Below the pieces are notes generated by a model. That model was not told the DNA's origin. It made no database searches and saw only the letters and a program-made list of their open reading frames with translations. From Escarpia spicata (lineage: Eukaryota; Annelida; Polychaeta; Sabellida; Siboglinidae), in the NCBI GenBank assembly GCA_963995525.1, contig CAXEFP010000001.1, positions 1,702,201 to 1,766,200 on the forward strand: 64,000 nucleotides of DNA, in the 5' to 3' direction. Shown one piece after another: positions 14,015 through 26,100 of the stretch. The first letter of the stretch is position 1. Each line of letters starts with the position of its first letter. Position numbers and translations under genes: made by a program.

Positions 14015-15318
14015 TGTTTGTCTCGTGAGTACTGAAGGTACTGCTGCTTTAGACAAGAAAAAACTTCAAATGGGGATGAGTTTTCACACCTATAACTTAC
14101 CTAATATGTTCTTGTAACTTACGTGACGGGGATAAAACGGTAACATGCATTCCCATTTGGGGTTAATCTAGTTATGTGTGTAGCTTGATATCAATCTAGC
14201 CTTCGTGAAGATTTGTAACATGCAAAACATATATTTGGGGTAAGACCACATTAAATATCCTTCCGCCGAAAAAAGTGCATTACAAATACCGTTTTGCTGT
14301 GATATGCATTAATTTTTTTCGAACACTTTGATATGGGACATGTTTGTCTCGTGAGTACTGAAGGTACTGCTGCTTTATACAAGATAAAACATCAAATGGG
14401 GATGAGTTTTCACACCTATAACTTACCTAATATGTTCTTGTAACTTACGTGACGGGGATAAAACGGTAACATGCATTCCCATTTGGGGTTAATCTAGTTA
14501 TGTGTGTAGCTTGATATCAATCTAGCCTTCGTGAAGATTTGTAACGTGCAAAACATCTATTTGGGGTAAGACCACATTAAGGATCCTTCCGCCGAAAAAA
14601 GTGCACTACAAATACCGTTTTGCTGTGATTTGCATTAATTTTTTTCGAAAACTTTCATATGGGACATGTTTGTCTCGTGAGTACTGAAGGTACTGCTGCT
14701 TTAGACAAGAAAAAACTTCAAATGGGGATGAGTTTTCACACCTATAACTTACCTAATATGTTCTTGTAACTTACGTGACGGGGATAAAACGGTAACATGC
14801 ATTCCCATTTGGGGTTAATCTAGTTATGTGTGTAGCTTGATATCAATCTAGCCTTCGTGAAGATTTGTAACATGCAAAACATCTATTTGGGGTAAGACCA
14901 CATTAAGGATCCTTCCGCCGAAAAAAGTGCACTACAAATACCGTTTTGCTGTGATATGCATTAATTTTTTTCGAACATTTTGACATGGGACATGTTTGTC
15001 TCGTGAGTACTGAATGTACTGCTGCTTTAGACAAGATAAAACCTCAAATGGGGATGAGTTTTCACACCTATAACTTACGTAATATGTTCTTGTAACTTAC
15101 GTGACGGGGATAAAACGGTAACATGCATTCCCATTTGGGGTTAATCTAGTTATGTGTGTAGCTTGATATCAATCTAGCCTTCGTGAAGATTTGTAACGTG
15201 CAAAACATCTATTTGGGGTAAGACCACATTAAAGATCCTTCCGCCGAAAAAAGTGCACTACAAATACCGTTTTGCTGTGATTTGCATTAATTTTTTTCGA
15301 AAACTTTCATATGGGACA
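14015..15318 (+). repeat. Domain II short 4-monomer module containing a hybrid
   Basis: This covers monomers 44-47, a, b/e hybrid, d, f. Compared with the 6-monomer module it lacks most of b, all of c and part of e, which are collapsed into monomer 45. Confidence 0.84.
14341..14666 (+). repeat. Hybrid monomer 45, type b switching to type e
   Basis: It starts with the TTTATACAAG (T38) and C87 of b. It ends with GGATCC, T290 and A310 of e. In the full module b and e are separated by c, so this junction deleted two monomer lengths. Confidence 0.85.
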
Positions 15319-16948
15319 TGTTTGTCTCGTGAGTACTGAAGGTACTGCTGCTTTAGACAAGAAAAAACTTCAAATGGGGATGAGTTTTCACACCTATAAC
15401 TTACCTAATATGTTCTTGTAACTTACGTGACGGGGATAAAACGGTAACATGCATTCCCATTTGGGGTTAATCTAGTTATGTGTGTAGCTTGATATCAATC
15501 TAGCCTTCGTGAAGATTTGTAACATGCAAAACATATATTTGGGGTAAGACCACATTAAATATCCTTCCGCCGAAAAAAGTGCATTACAAATACCGTTTTG
15601 CTGTGATATGCATTAATTTTTTTCGAACACTTTGATATGGGACATGTTTGTCTCGTGAGTACTGAAGGTACTGCTGCTTTATACAAGATAAAACATCAAA
15701 TGGGGATGAGTTTTCACACCTATAACTTACCTAATATGTTCTTGTAACTTACGTGACGGGGATAAAACGGTAACATGCATTCCCATTTGGGGTTAATCTA
15801 GTTATGTGTGTAGCTTGATATCAATCTAGCCTTCGTGAAGATTTGTAACGTGCAAAACATCTATTTGGGGTAAGACCACATTAAAGATCCTTCCGCCGAA
15901 AAAAGTGCACTACAAATACCGTTTTGCTGTGATATGCATTAATTGTTTTCGAACACTTTGATATGGGACATGTTTGTCTCGTGAGTACTGAAGGTACTGC
16001 TGCTTTAGACAAGATAAAACATCAAATGGGGATGAGTTTTCACACCTATAACTTACGTAATATGTTCTTGTAACTTACGTGACGGGGATAAAACGGTAAC
16101 ATGCATTCCCATTTGGGGTTAATCTAGTTATGTGTGTAGCTTGATATCAATCTAGCCTTCGTGAAGATTTGTAACATGCAAAACATCTATTTGGGGTAAG
16201 ACCACATTAAAGATCATTCCGCCGAAAAAAGTGCACTACAAATACCGTTTTGCTGTGATATACATTAATTTGTTTCGAACACTTTGATATGGGACATGTT
16301 TGTCTCGTGAGTACTGAAGGTACTGCTGCTTTAGACAAGAAAAAACTTCAAATGGGGATGAGTTTTCACACCTATAACTTACCTAATATGTTCTTGTAAC
16401 TTACGTGACGGGGATAAAACGGTAACATGCATTCCCATTTGGGGTTAATCTAGTTATGTGTGTAGCTTGATATCAATCTAGCCTTCGTGAAGATTTGTAA
16501 CATGCAAAACATCTATTTGGGGTAAGACCACATTAAGGATCCTTCCGCCGAAAAAAGTGCACTACAAATACCGTTTTGCTGTGATATGCATTAATTTTTT
16601 TCGAACATTTTGACATGGGACATGTTTGTCTCGTGAGTACTGAATGTACTGCTGCTTTAGACAAGATAAAACCTCAAATGGGGATGAGTTTTCACACCTA
16701 TAACTTACGTAATATGTTCTTGTAACTTACGTGACGGGGATAAAACGGTAACATGCATTCCCATTTGGGGTTAATCTAGTTATGTGTGTAGCTTGATATC
16801 AATCTAGCCTTCGTGAAGATTTGTAACGTGCAAAACATCTATTTGGGGTAAGACCACATTAAAGATCCTTCCGCCGAAAAAAGTGCACTACAAATACCGT
16901 TTTGCTGTGATTTGCATTAATTTTTTTCGAAAACTTTCATATGGGACA
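15319..16948 (+). repeat. Domain II 5-monomer module, copy 1
   Basis: This covers monomers 48-52, a-b-c-d-f, 1630 bp. The b monomer carries AATTGTTTTC (15941), seen again in b monomers at 19201 (+10 monomers) and 22787 (+11 monomers). Confidence 0.88.
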
Positions 16949-18904
16949 TGTTTGTCTCGTGAGTACTGAAGGTACTGCTGCTTTAGACAAGAAAAAACTT
17001 CAAATGGGGATGAGTTTTCACACCTATAACTTACATAATATGTTCTTGTAACTTACGTGACGGGGATAAAACGGTAACATGCATTCCCATTTGGGTTTAA
17101 TCTAGTTATGTGTGTAGCTTGATATCAATCTAGCCTTCGTGAAGATTTGTAACATGCAAAACATATATTTGGGGTAAGACCACATTAAAGATCCTTCCGC
17201 CGAAAAAAGTGCATTACAAATACCGTTTTGCTGTGATATGCATTAATTTTTTTCGAACACTTTGATATGGGACATGTTTGTCTCGTGAGTACTGAAGGTA
17301 CTGCTGCTTTATACAAGATAAAACATCAAATGGGGATGAGTTTTCACACCTATAACTTACCTAATATGTTCTTGTAACTTACGTGACGGGGATAAAACGG
17401 TAACATGCATTCCCATTTGGGGTTAATCTATTTATGTGTGTAGCTTGATATCAATCTAGCCTTCGTGAAGATTTGTAACGTGCAAAACATCTATTTGGGG
17501 TAAGACCACATTAAAGATCCTTCCGCCGAAAAAAGTGCACTACAAATACCGTTTTGCTGTGATATGCATTAATTTTTTTCGAACACTTTGATATGGGACA
17601 TGTTTGTCTCGTGAGTACTGAAGGTACTGCTGCTTTAGACAAGATAAAACATCAAATGGGGATGAGTTTTCACACCTATAACTTACGTAATATGTTCTTG
17701 TAACTTACGTGACGGGGATAAAACGGTAACATGCATTCCCATTTGGGGTTAATCTAGTTATGTGTGTAGCTTGATATCAATCTAGCCTTCGTGAAGATTT
17801 GTAACATGCAAAACATCTATTTGGGGTAAGACCACATTAAAGATCATTCCGCCGAAAAAAGTGCACTACAAATACCGTTTTGCTGTGATATACATTAATT
17901 TGTTTCGAACACTTTGATATGGGACATGTTTGTCTCGTGAGTACTGAAGGTACTGCTGCTTTAGACAAGAAAAAACTTCAAATGGGGATGAGTTTTCACA
18001 CCTATAACTTACGTAATATGTTCTTGTAACTTACGTGACGGGGATAAAACGGTAACATGCATTCCCATTTGGGGTTAATCTAGTTATGTGTGTAGCTTGA
18101 TATCAATCTAGCCTTCGTGAAGATTTGTAACGTGCAAAACATCTATTTGGGGTAAGACCACATTAAGGATCCTTCCGCCGAAAAAAGTGCACTACAAATA
18201 CCGTTTTGCTGTGATTTGCATTAATTTTTTTCGAAAACTTTCATATGGGACATGTTTGTCTCGTGAGTACTGAAGGTACTGCTGCTTTAGACAAGAAAAA
18301 ACTTCAAATGGGGATGAGTTTTCACACCTATAACTTACCTAATATGTTCTTGTAACTTACGTGACGGGGATAAAACGGTAACATGCATTCCCATTTGGGG
18401 TTAATCTAGTTATGTGTGTAGCTTGATATCAATCTAGCCTTCGTGAAGATTTGTAACATGCAAAACATCTATTTGGGGTAAGACCACATTAAGGATCCTT
18501 CCGCCGAAAAAAGTGCACTACAAATACCGTTTTGCTGTGATATGCATTAATTTTTTTCGAACATTTTGACATGGGACATGTTTGTCTCGTGAGTACTGAA
18601 TGTACTGCTGCTTTAGACAAGATAAAACCTCAAATGGGGATGAGTTTTCACACCTATAACTTACGTAATATGTTCTTGTAACTTACGTGACGGGGATAAA
18701 ACGGTAACATGCATTCCCATTTGGGGTTAATCTAGTTATGTGTGTAGCTTGATATCAATCTAGCCTTCGTGAAGATTTGTAACATGCAAAACATATATTT
18801 GGGGTAAGACCACATTAAATATCCTTCCGCCGAAAAAAGTGCATTACAAATACCGTTTTGCTGTGATATGCATTAATTTTTTTCGAACACTTTGATATGG
18901 GACA
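16949..18904 (+). repeat. Domain II 6-monomer module, copy 2, ending in a hybrid
   Basis: This covers monomers 53-58. The first five match 12059-13688 marker for marker. The first monomer differs in reading AAAGATCC where the sister copies read AAATATCC. The sixth is the f/a hybrid. Confidence 0.88.
18579..18904 (+). repeat. Hybrid monomer 58, type f switching to type a
   Basis: The start has T23 and C51 (type f). The end has A206, A217, ATATCC and T266 (type a). It replaces the two monomers f and a that join the 6- and 5-monomer modules, and so accounts for the local period of 10 instead of 11 monomers between 15941 and 19201. Confidence 0.87.
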
Positions 18905-20208
18905 TGTTTGTCTCGTGAGTACTGAAGGTACTGCTGCTTTATACAAGATAAAACATCAAATGGGGATGAGTTTTCACACCTATAACTTACCTAATATGTT
19001 CTTGTAACTTACGTGACGGGGATAAAACGGTAACATGCATTCCCATTTGGGGTTAATCTAGTTATGTGTGTAGCTTGATATCAATCTAGCCTTCGTGAAG
19101 ATTTGTAACGTGCAAAACATCTATTTGGGGTAAGACCACATTAAAGATCCTTCCGCCGAAAAAAGTGCACTACAAATACCGTTTTGCTGTGATATGCATT
19201 AATTGTTTTCGAACACTTTGATATGGGACATGTTTGTCTCGTGAGTACTGAAGGTACTGCTGCTTTAGACAAGATAAAACATCAAATGGGGATGAGTTTT
19301 CACACCTATAACTTACGTAATATGTTCTTGTAACTTACGTGACGGGGATAAAACGGTAACATGCATTCCCATTTGGGGTTAATCTAGTTATGTGTGTAGC
19401 TTGATATCAATCTAGCCTTCGTGAAGATTTGTAACATGCAAAACATCTATTTGGGGTAAGACCACATTAAAGATCATTCCGCCGAAAAAAGTGCACTACA
19501 AATACCGTTTTGCTGTGATATACATTAATTTGTTTCGAACACTTTGATATGGGACATGTTTGTCTCGTGAGTACTGAAGGTACTGCTGCTTTAGACAAGA
19601 AAAAACTTCAAATGGGGATGAGTTTTCACACCTATAACTTACCTAATATGTTCTTGTAACTTACGTGACGGGGATAAAACGGTAACATGCATTCCCATTT
19701 GGGGTTAATCTAGTTATGTGTGTAGCTTGATATCAATCTAGCCTTCGTGAAGATTTGTAACATGCAAAACATCTATTTGGGGTAAGACCACATTAAGGAT
19801 CCTTCCGCCGAAAAAAGTGCACTACAAATACCGTTTTGCTGTGATATGCATTAATTTTTTTCGAACATTTTGACATGGGACATGTTTGTCTCGTGAGTAC
19901 TGAATGTACTGCTGCTTTAGACAAGATAAAACCTCAAATGGGGATGAGTTTTCACACCTATAACTTACGTAATATGTTCTTGTAACTTACGTGACGGGGA
20001 TAAAACGGTAACATGCATTCCCATTTGGGGTTAATCTAGTTATGTGTGTAGCTTGATATCAATCTAGCCTTCGTGAAGATTTGTAACGTGCAAAACATCT
20101 ATTTGGGGTAAGACCACATTAAAGATCCTTCCGCCGAAAAAAGTGCACTACAAATACCGTTTTGCTGTGATTTGCATTAATTTTTTTCGAAAACTTTCAT
20201 ATGGGACA
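18905..20208 (+). repeat. Domain II 5-monomer module, copy 2, missing its own a
   Basis: This covers monomers 59-62, b-c-d-f, with AATTGTTTTC in b at 19201. The missing a is supplied by the second half of the preceding hybrid. Confidence 0.87.
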
Positions 20209-22164
20209 TGTTTGTCTCGTGAGTACTGAAGGTACTGCTGCTTTAGACAAGAAAAAACTTCAAATGGGGATGAGTTTTCACACCTATAACTTACATAATA
20301 TGTTCTTGTAACTTACGTGACGGGGATAAAACGGTAACATGCATTCCCATTTGGGTTTAATCTAGTTATGTGTGTAGCTTGATATCAATCTAGCCTTCGT
20401 GAAGATTTGTAACATGCAAAACATATATTTGGGGTAAGACCACATTAAATATCCTTCCGCCGAAAAAAGTGCATTACAAATACCGTTTTGCTGTGATATG
20501 CATTAATTTTTTTCGAACACTTTGATATGGGACATGTTTGTCTCGTGAGTACTGAAGGTACTGCTGCTTTATACAAGATAAAACATCAAATGGGGATGAG
20601 TTTTCACACCTATAACTTACCTAATATGTTCTTGTAACTTACGTGACGGGGATAAAACGGTAACATGCATTCCCATTTGGGGTTAATCTATTTATGTGTG
20701 TAGCTTGATATCAATCTAGCCTTCGTGAAGATTTGTAACGTGCAAAACATCTATTTGGGGTAAGACCACATTAAAGATCCTTCCGCCGAAAAAAGTGCAC
20801 TACAAATACCGTTTTGCTGTGATATGCATTAATTTTTTTCGAACACTTTGATATGGGACATGTTTGTCTCGTGAGTACTGAAGGTACTGCTGCTTTAGAC
20901 AAGATAAAACATCAAATGGGGATGAGTTTTCACACCTATAACTTACGTAATATGTTCTTGTAACTTACGTGACGGGGATAAAACGGTAACATGCATTCCC
21001 ATTTGGGGTTAATCTAGTTATGTGTGTAGCTTGATATCAATCTAGCCTTCGTGAAGATTTGTAACATGCAAAACATCTATTTGGGGTAAGACCACATTAA
21101 AGATCATTCCGCCGAAAAAAGTGCACTACAAATACCGTTTTGCTGTGATATACATTAATTTGTTTCGAACACTTTGATATGGGACATGTTTGTCTCGTGA
21201 GTACTGAAGGTACTGCTGCTTTAGACAAGAAAAAACTTCAAATGGGGATGAGTTTTCACACCTATAACTTACGTAATATGTTCTTGTAACTTACGTGACG
21301 GGGATAAAACGGTAACATGCATTCCCATTTGGGGTTAATCTAGTTATGTGTGTAGCTTGATATCAATCTAGCCTTCGTGAAGATTTGTAACGTGCAAAAC
21401 ATCTATTTGGGGTAAGACCACATTAAGGATCCTTCCGCCGAAAAAAGTGCACTACAAATACCGTTTTGCTGTGATTTGCATTAATTTTTTTCGAAAACTT
21501 TCATATGGGACATGTTTGTCTCGTGAGTACTGAAGGTACTGCTGCTTTAGACAAGAAAAAACTTCAAATGGGGATGAGTTTTCACACCTATAACTTACCT
21601 AATATGTTCTTGTAACTTACGTGACGGGGATAAAACGGTAACATGCATTCCCATTTGGGGTTAATCTAGTTATGTGTGTAGCTTGATATCAATCTAGCCT
21701 TCGTGAAGATTTGTAACATGCAAAACATCTATTTGGGGTAAGACCACATTAAGGATCCTTCCGCCGAAAAAAGTGCACTACAAATACCGTTTTGCTGTGA
21801 TATGCATTAATTGTTTTCGAACATTTTGACATGGGACATGTTTGTCTCGTGAGTACTGAATGTACTGCTGCTTTAGACAAGATAAAACCTCAAATGGGGA
21901 TGAGTTTTCACACCTATAACTTACGTAATATGTTCTTGTAACTTACGTGACGGGGATAAAACGGTAACATGCATTCCCATTTGGGGTTAATCTAGTTATG
22001 TGTGTAGCTTGATATCAATCTAGCCTTCGTGAAGATTTGTAACGTGCAAAACATCTATTTGGGGTAAGACCACATTAAAGATCCTTCCGCCGAAAAAAGT
22101 GCACTACAAATACCGTTTTGCTGTGATTTGCATTAATTTTTTTCGAAAACTTTCATATGGGACA
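20209..22164 (+). repeat. Domain II 6-monomer module, copy 3
   Basis: This covers monomers 63-68, a-b-c-e-d-f, with ACATAAT, GGGTTTAAT and CTATTTATG as in copies 1 and 2. Its d monomer additionally carries AATTGTTTTC at 21809, a marker otherwise restricted to b monomers, which suggests transfer of a short tract between monomer types. Confidence 0.88.
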
Positions 22165-23142
22165 TGTTTGTCTCGTGAGTACTGAAGGTACTGCTGCTTT
22201 AGACAAGAAAAAACTTCAAATGGGGATGAGTTTTCACACCTATAACTTACCTAATATGTTCTTGTAACTTACGTGACGGGGATAAAACGGTAACATGCAT
22301 TCCCATTTGGGGTTAATCTAGTTATGTGTGTAGCTTGATATCAATCTAGCCTTCGTGAAGATTTGTAACATGCAAAACATATATTTGGGGTAAGACCACA
22401 TTAAATATCCTTCCGCCGAAAAAAGTGCATTACAAATACCGTTTTGCTGTGATATGCATTAATTTTTTTCGAACACTTTGATATGGGACATGTTTGTCTC
22501 GTGAGTACTGAAGGTACTGCTGCTTTATACAAGATAAAACATCAAATGGGGATGAGTTTTCACACCTATAACTTACCTAATATGTTCTTGTAACTTACGT
22601 GACGGGGATAAAACGGTAACATGCATTCCCATTTGGGGTTAATCTAGTTATGTGTGTAGCTTGATATCAATCTAGCCTTCGTGAAGATTTGTAACGTGCA
22701 AAACATCTATTTGGGGTAAGACCACATTAAAGATCCTTCCGCCGAAAAAAGTGCACTACAAATACCGTTTTGCTGTGATATGCATTAATTGTTTTCGAAC
22801 ACTTTGATATGGGACATGTTTGTCTCGTGAGTACTGAAGGTACTGCTGCTTTAGACAAGATAAAACATCAAATGGGGATGAGTTTTCACACCTATAACTT
22901 ACGTAATATGTTCTTGTAACTTACGTGACGGGGATAAAACGGTAACATGCATTCCCATTTGGGGTTAATCTAGTTATGTGTGTAGCTTGATATCAATCTA
23001 GCCTTCGTGAAGATTTGTAACGTGCAAAACATCTATTTGGGGTAAGACCACATTAAAGATCATTCCGCCGAAAAAAGTGCACTACAAATACCGTTTTGCT
23101 GTGATATACATTAATTTGTTTCGAACACTTTGATATGGGACA
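22165..23142 (+). repeat. Domain II last partial module a-b-c
   Basis: This covers monomers 69-71. The b monomer has AATTGTTTTC (22787), 11 monomers after 19201. The c monomer has G206 instead of the A206 usual in domain II. The module stops where type g first appears. Confidence 0.85.
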
Positions 23143-26100
23143 TGTTTGTCTCGTGAGTACTGAAGGTACTGCTGCTTTAGACAAGAAAAAACTTCAAATG
23201 GGGATGAGTTTTCACACCTATAACTTACGTAATATGTTCTTGTAACTTACGTGACGGGGATAAAATGGTAACATGCATTCCCATTTGGGGTTAATCTAGT
23301 TATGTGTGTAGCTTGATATCAATCTACCCTTCGTGAAGATTTGTAACATGCAAAACATCTATTTGGGTAAGACCACATTAAGGATCCTTCCGCCGAAAAA
23401 AGTGCACTACAAATACCGTTTTGCTGTGATATGCATTAATTTTTTTCGAACATTTTGACATGGGACATGTTTGTCTCGTGAGTACTGAATGTACTGCTGC
23501 TTTAGACAAGATAAAACATCAAATGGGGATGAGTTTTCACACCTATAACTTACGTAATATGTTCTTGTAACTTACGTGACGGGGATAAAACGGTAACATG
23601 CATTCCCATTTGGGGTTAATCTAGTTATGTGTGTAGCTTGATATCAATCTAGCCTTCGTGAAGATTTGTAACATGCAAAACATATATTTGGGGTAAGACC
23701 ACATTAAATATCCTTCCGCCGAAAAAAGTGCATTACAAATACCGTTTTGCTGTGATATGCATTAATTTTTTTCGAACACTTTGATATGGGACATGTTTGT
23801 CTCGTGAGTACTGAAGGTACTGCTGCTTTAGACAAGATAAAACATCAAATGGGGATGAGTTTTCACACCTATAACTTACCTAATATGTTCTTGTAACTTA
23901 CGTGACGGGGATAAAACGGTAACATGCATTCCCATTTGGGGTTAATCTAGTTATGTGTGTAGCTTGATATCAATCTAGCCTTCGTGAAGATTTGTAACGT
24001 GCAAAACATCTATTTGGGGTAAGACCACATTAAAGATCCTTCCGCCGAAAAAAGTGCACTACAAATACCGTTTTGCTGTGATATGCATTAATTTTTTTCG
24101 AACATTTTGACATGGGACATGTTTGTCTCGTGAGTACTGAATGTACTGCTGCTTTAGACAAGATAAAACATCAAATGGGGATGAGTTTTCACACCTATAA
24201 CTTACGTAATATGTTCTTGTAACTTACGTGACGGGGATAAAACGGTAACATGCATTCCCATTTGGGGTTAATCTAGTTATGTGTGTAGCTTGATATCAAT
24301 CTAGCCTTCGTGAAGATTTGTAACATGCAAAACATCTATTTGGGGTAAGACCACATTAAAGATCATTCCGCCGAAAAAAGTGCACTACAAATACCGTTTT
24401 GCTGTGATATACATTAATTTGTTTCGAACACTTTGATATGGGACATGTTTGTCTCGTGAGTACTGAAGGTACTGCTGCTTTAGACAAGAAAAAACTTCAA
24501 ATGGGGATGAGTTTTCACACCTATAACTTACGTAATATGTTCTTGTAACTTACGTGACGGGGATAAAACGGTAACATGCATTCCCATTTGGGGTTAATCT
24601 AGTTATGTGTGTAGCTTGATATCAATCTAGCCTTCGTGAAGATTTGTAACGTGCAAAACATCTATTTGGGGTAAGACCACATTAAGGATCCTTCCGCCGA
24701 AAAAAGTGCACTACAAATACCGTTTTGCTGTGATTTGCATTAATTTTTTTCGAAAACTTTCATATGGGACATGTTTGTCTCGTGAGTACTGAATGTACTG
24801 CTGCTTTAGACAAGATAAAACCTCAAATGGGGATGAGTTTTCACACCTATAACTTACGTAATATGTTCTTGTAACTTACGTGACGGGGATAAAACGGTAA
24901 CATGCATTCCCATTTGGGGTTAATCTAGTTATGTGTGTAGCTTGATATCAATCTAGCCTTCGTGAAGATTTGTAACGTGCAAAACATCTATTTGGGGTAA
25001 GACCACATTAAAGATCCTTCCGCCGAAAAAAGTGCACTACAAATACCGTTTTGCTGTGATTTGCATTAATTTTTTTCGAAAACTTTCATATGGGACATGT
25101 TTGTCTCGTGAGTACTGAAGGTACTGCTGCTTTAGACAAGAAAAAACTTCAAATGGGGATGAGTTTTCACACCTATAACTTACCTAATATGTTCTTGTAA
25201 CTTACGTGACGGGGATAAAACGGTAACATGCATTCCCATTTGGGGTTAATCTAGTTATGTGTGTAGCTTGATATCAATCTAGCCTTCGTGAAGATTTGTA
25301 ACATGCAAAACATATATTTGGGGTAAGACCACATTAAATATCCTTCCGCCGAAAAAAGTGCATTACAAATACCGTTTTGCTGTGATATGCATTAATTTTT
25401 TTCGAACACTTTGATATGGGACATGTTTGTCTCGTGAGTACTGAAGGTACTGCTGCTTTATACAAGATAAAACATCAAATGGGGATGAGTTTTCACACCT
25501 ATAACTTACCTAATATGTTCTTGTAACTTACGTGACGGGGATAAAACGGTAACATGCATTCCCATTTGGGGTTAATCTAGTTATGTGTGTAGCTTGATAT
25601 CAATCTAGCCTTCGTGAAGATTTGTAACGTGCAAAACATCTATTTGGGGTAAGACCACATTAAAGATCCTTCCGCCGAAAAAAGTGCACTACAAATACCG
25701 TTTTGCTGTGATATGCATTAATTTTTTTCGAACACTTTGATATGGGACATGTTTGTCTCGTGAGTACTGAAGGTACTGCTGCTTTAGACAAGATAAAACA
25801 TCAAATGGGGATGAGTTTTCACACCTATAACTTACGTAATATGTTCTTGTAACTTACGTGACGGGGATAAAACGGTAACATGCATTCCCATTTGGGGTTA
25901 ATCTAGTTATGTGTGTAGCTTGATATCAATCTAGCCTTCGTGAAGATTTGTAACATGCAAAACATCTATTTGGGGTAAGACCACATTAAAGATCATTCCG
26001 CCGAAAAAAGTGCACTACAAATACCGTTTTGCTGTGATATACATTAATTTGTTTCGAACACTTTGATATGGGACATGTTTGTCTCGTGAGTACTGAAGGT

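Larger units (their letters stand above)
11081..23142 (+). repeat. Domain II: 11-monomer super-HOR, 6+5 (monomers 35-71)
   Basis: The hallmark is a b-type monomer whose start reads TTTATACAAG (T38), at about 11117, 12421, 14377, 15681, 17311, 18941, 20571 and 22527. Spacings are 4, 6, 4, 5, 5, 5 and 6 monomers. Two submodules alternate. One has six monomers a-b-c-e-d-f, usually with ACATAAT and GGGTTTAAT in a and CTATTTATG in b. The other has five, a-b-c-d-f, usually with AATTGTTTTC in b. Together they make 11 monomers, 3586 bp. Deviations are explained by the hybrids at 14341 and 18579. Confidence 0.85.
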
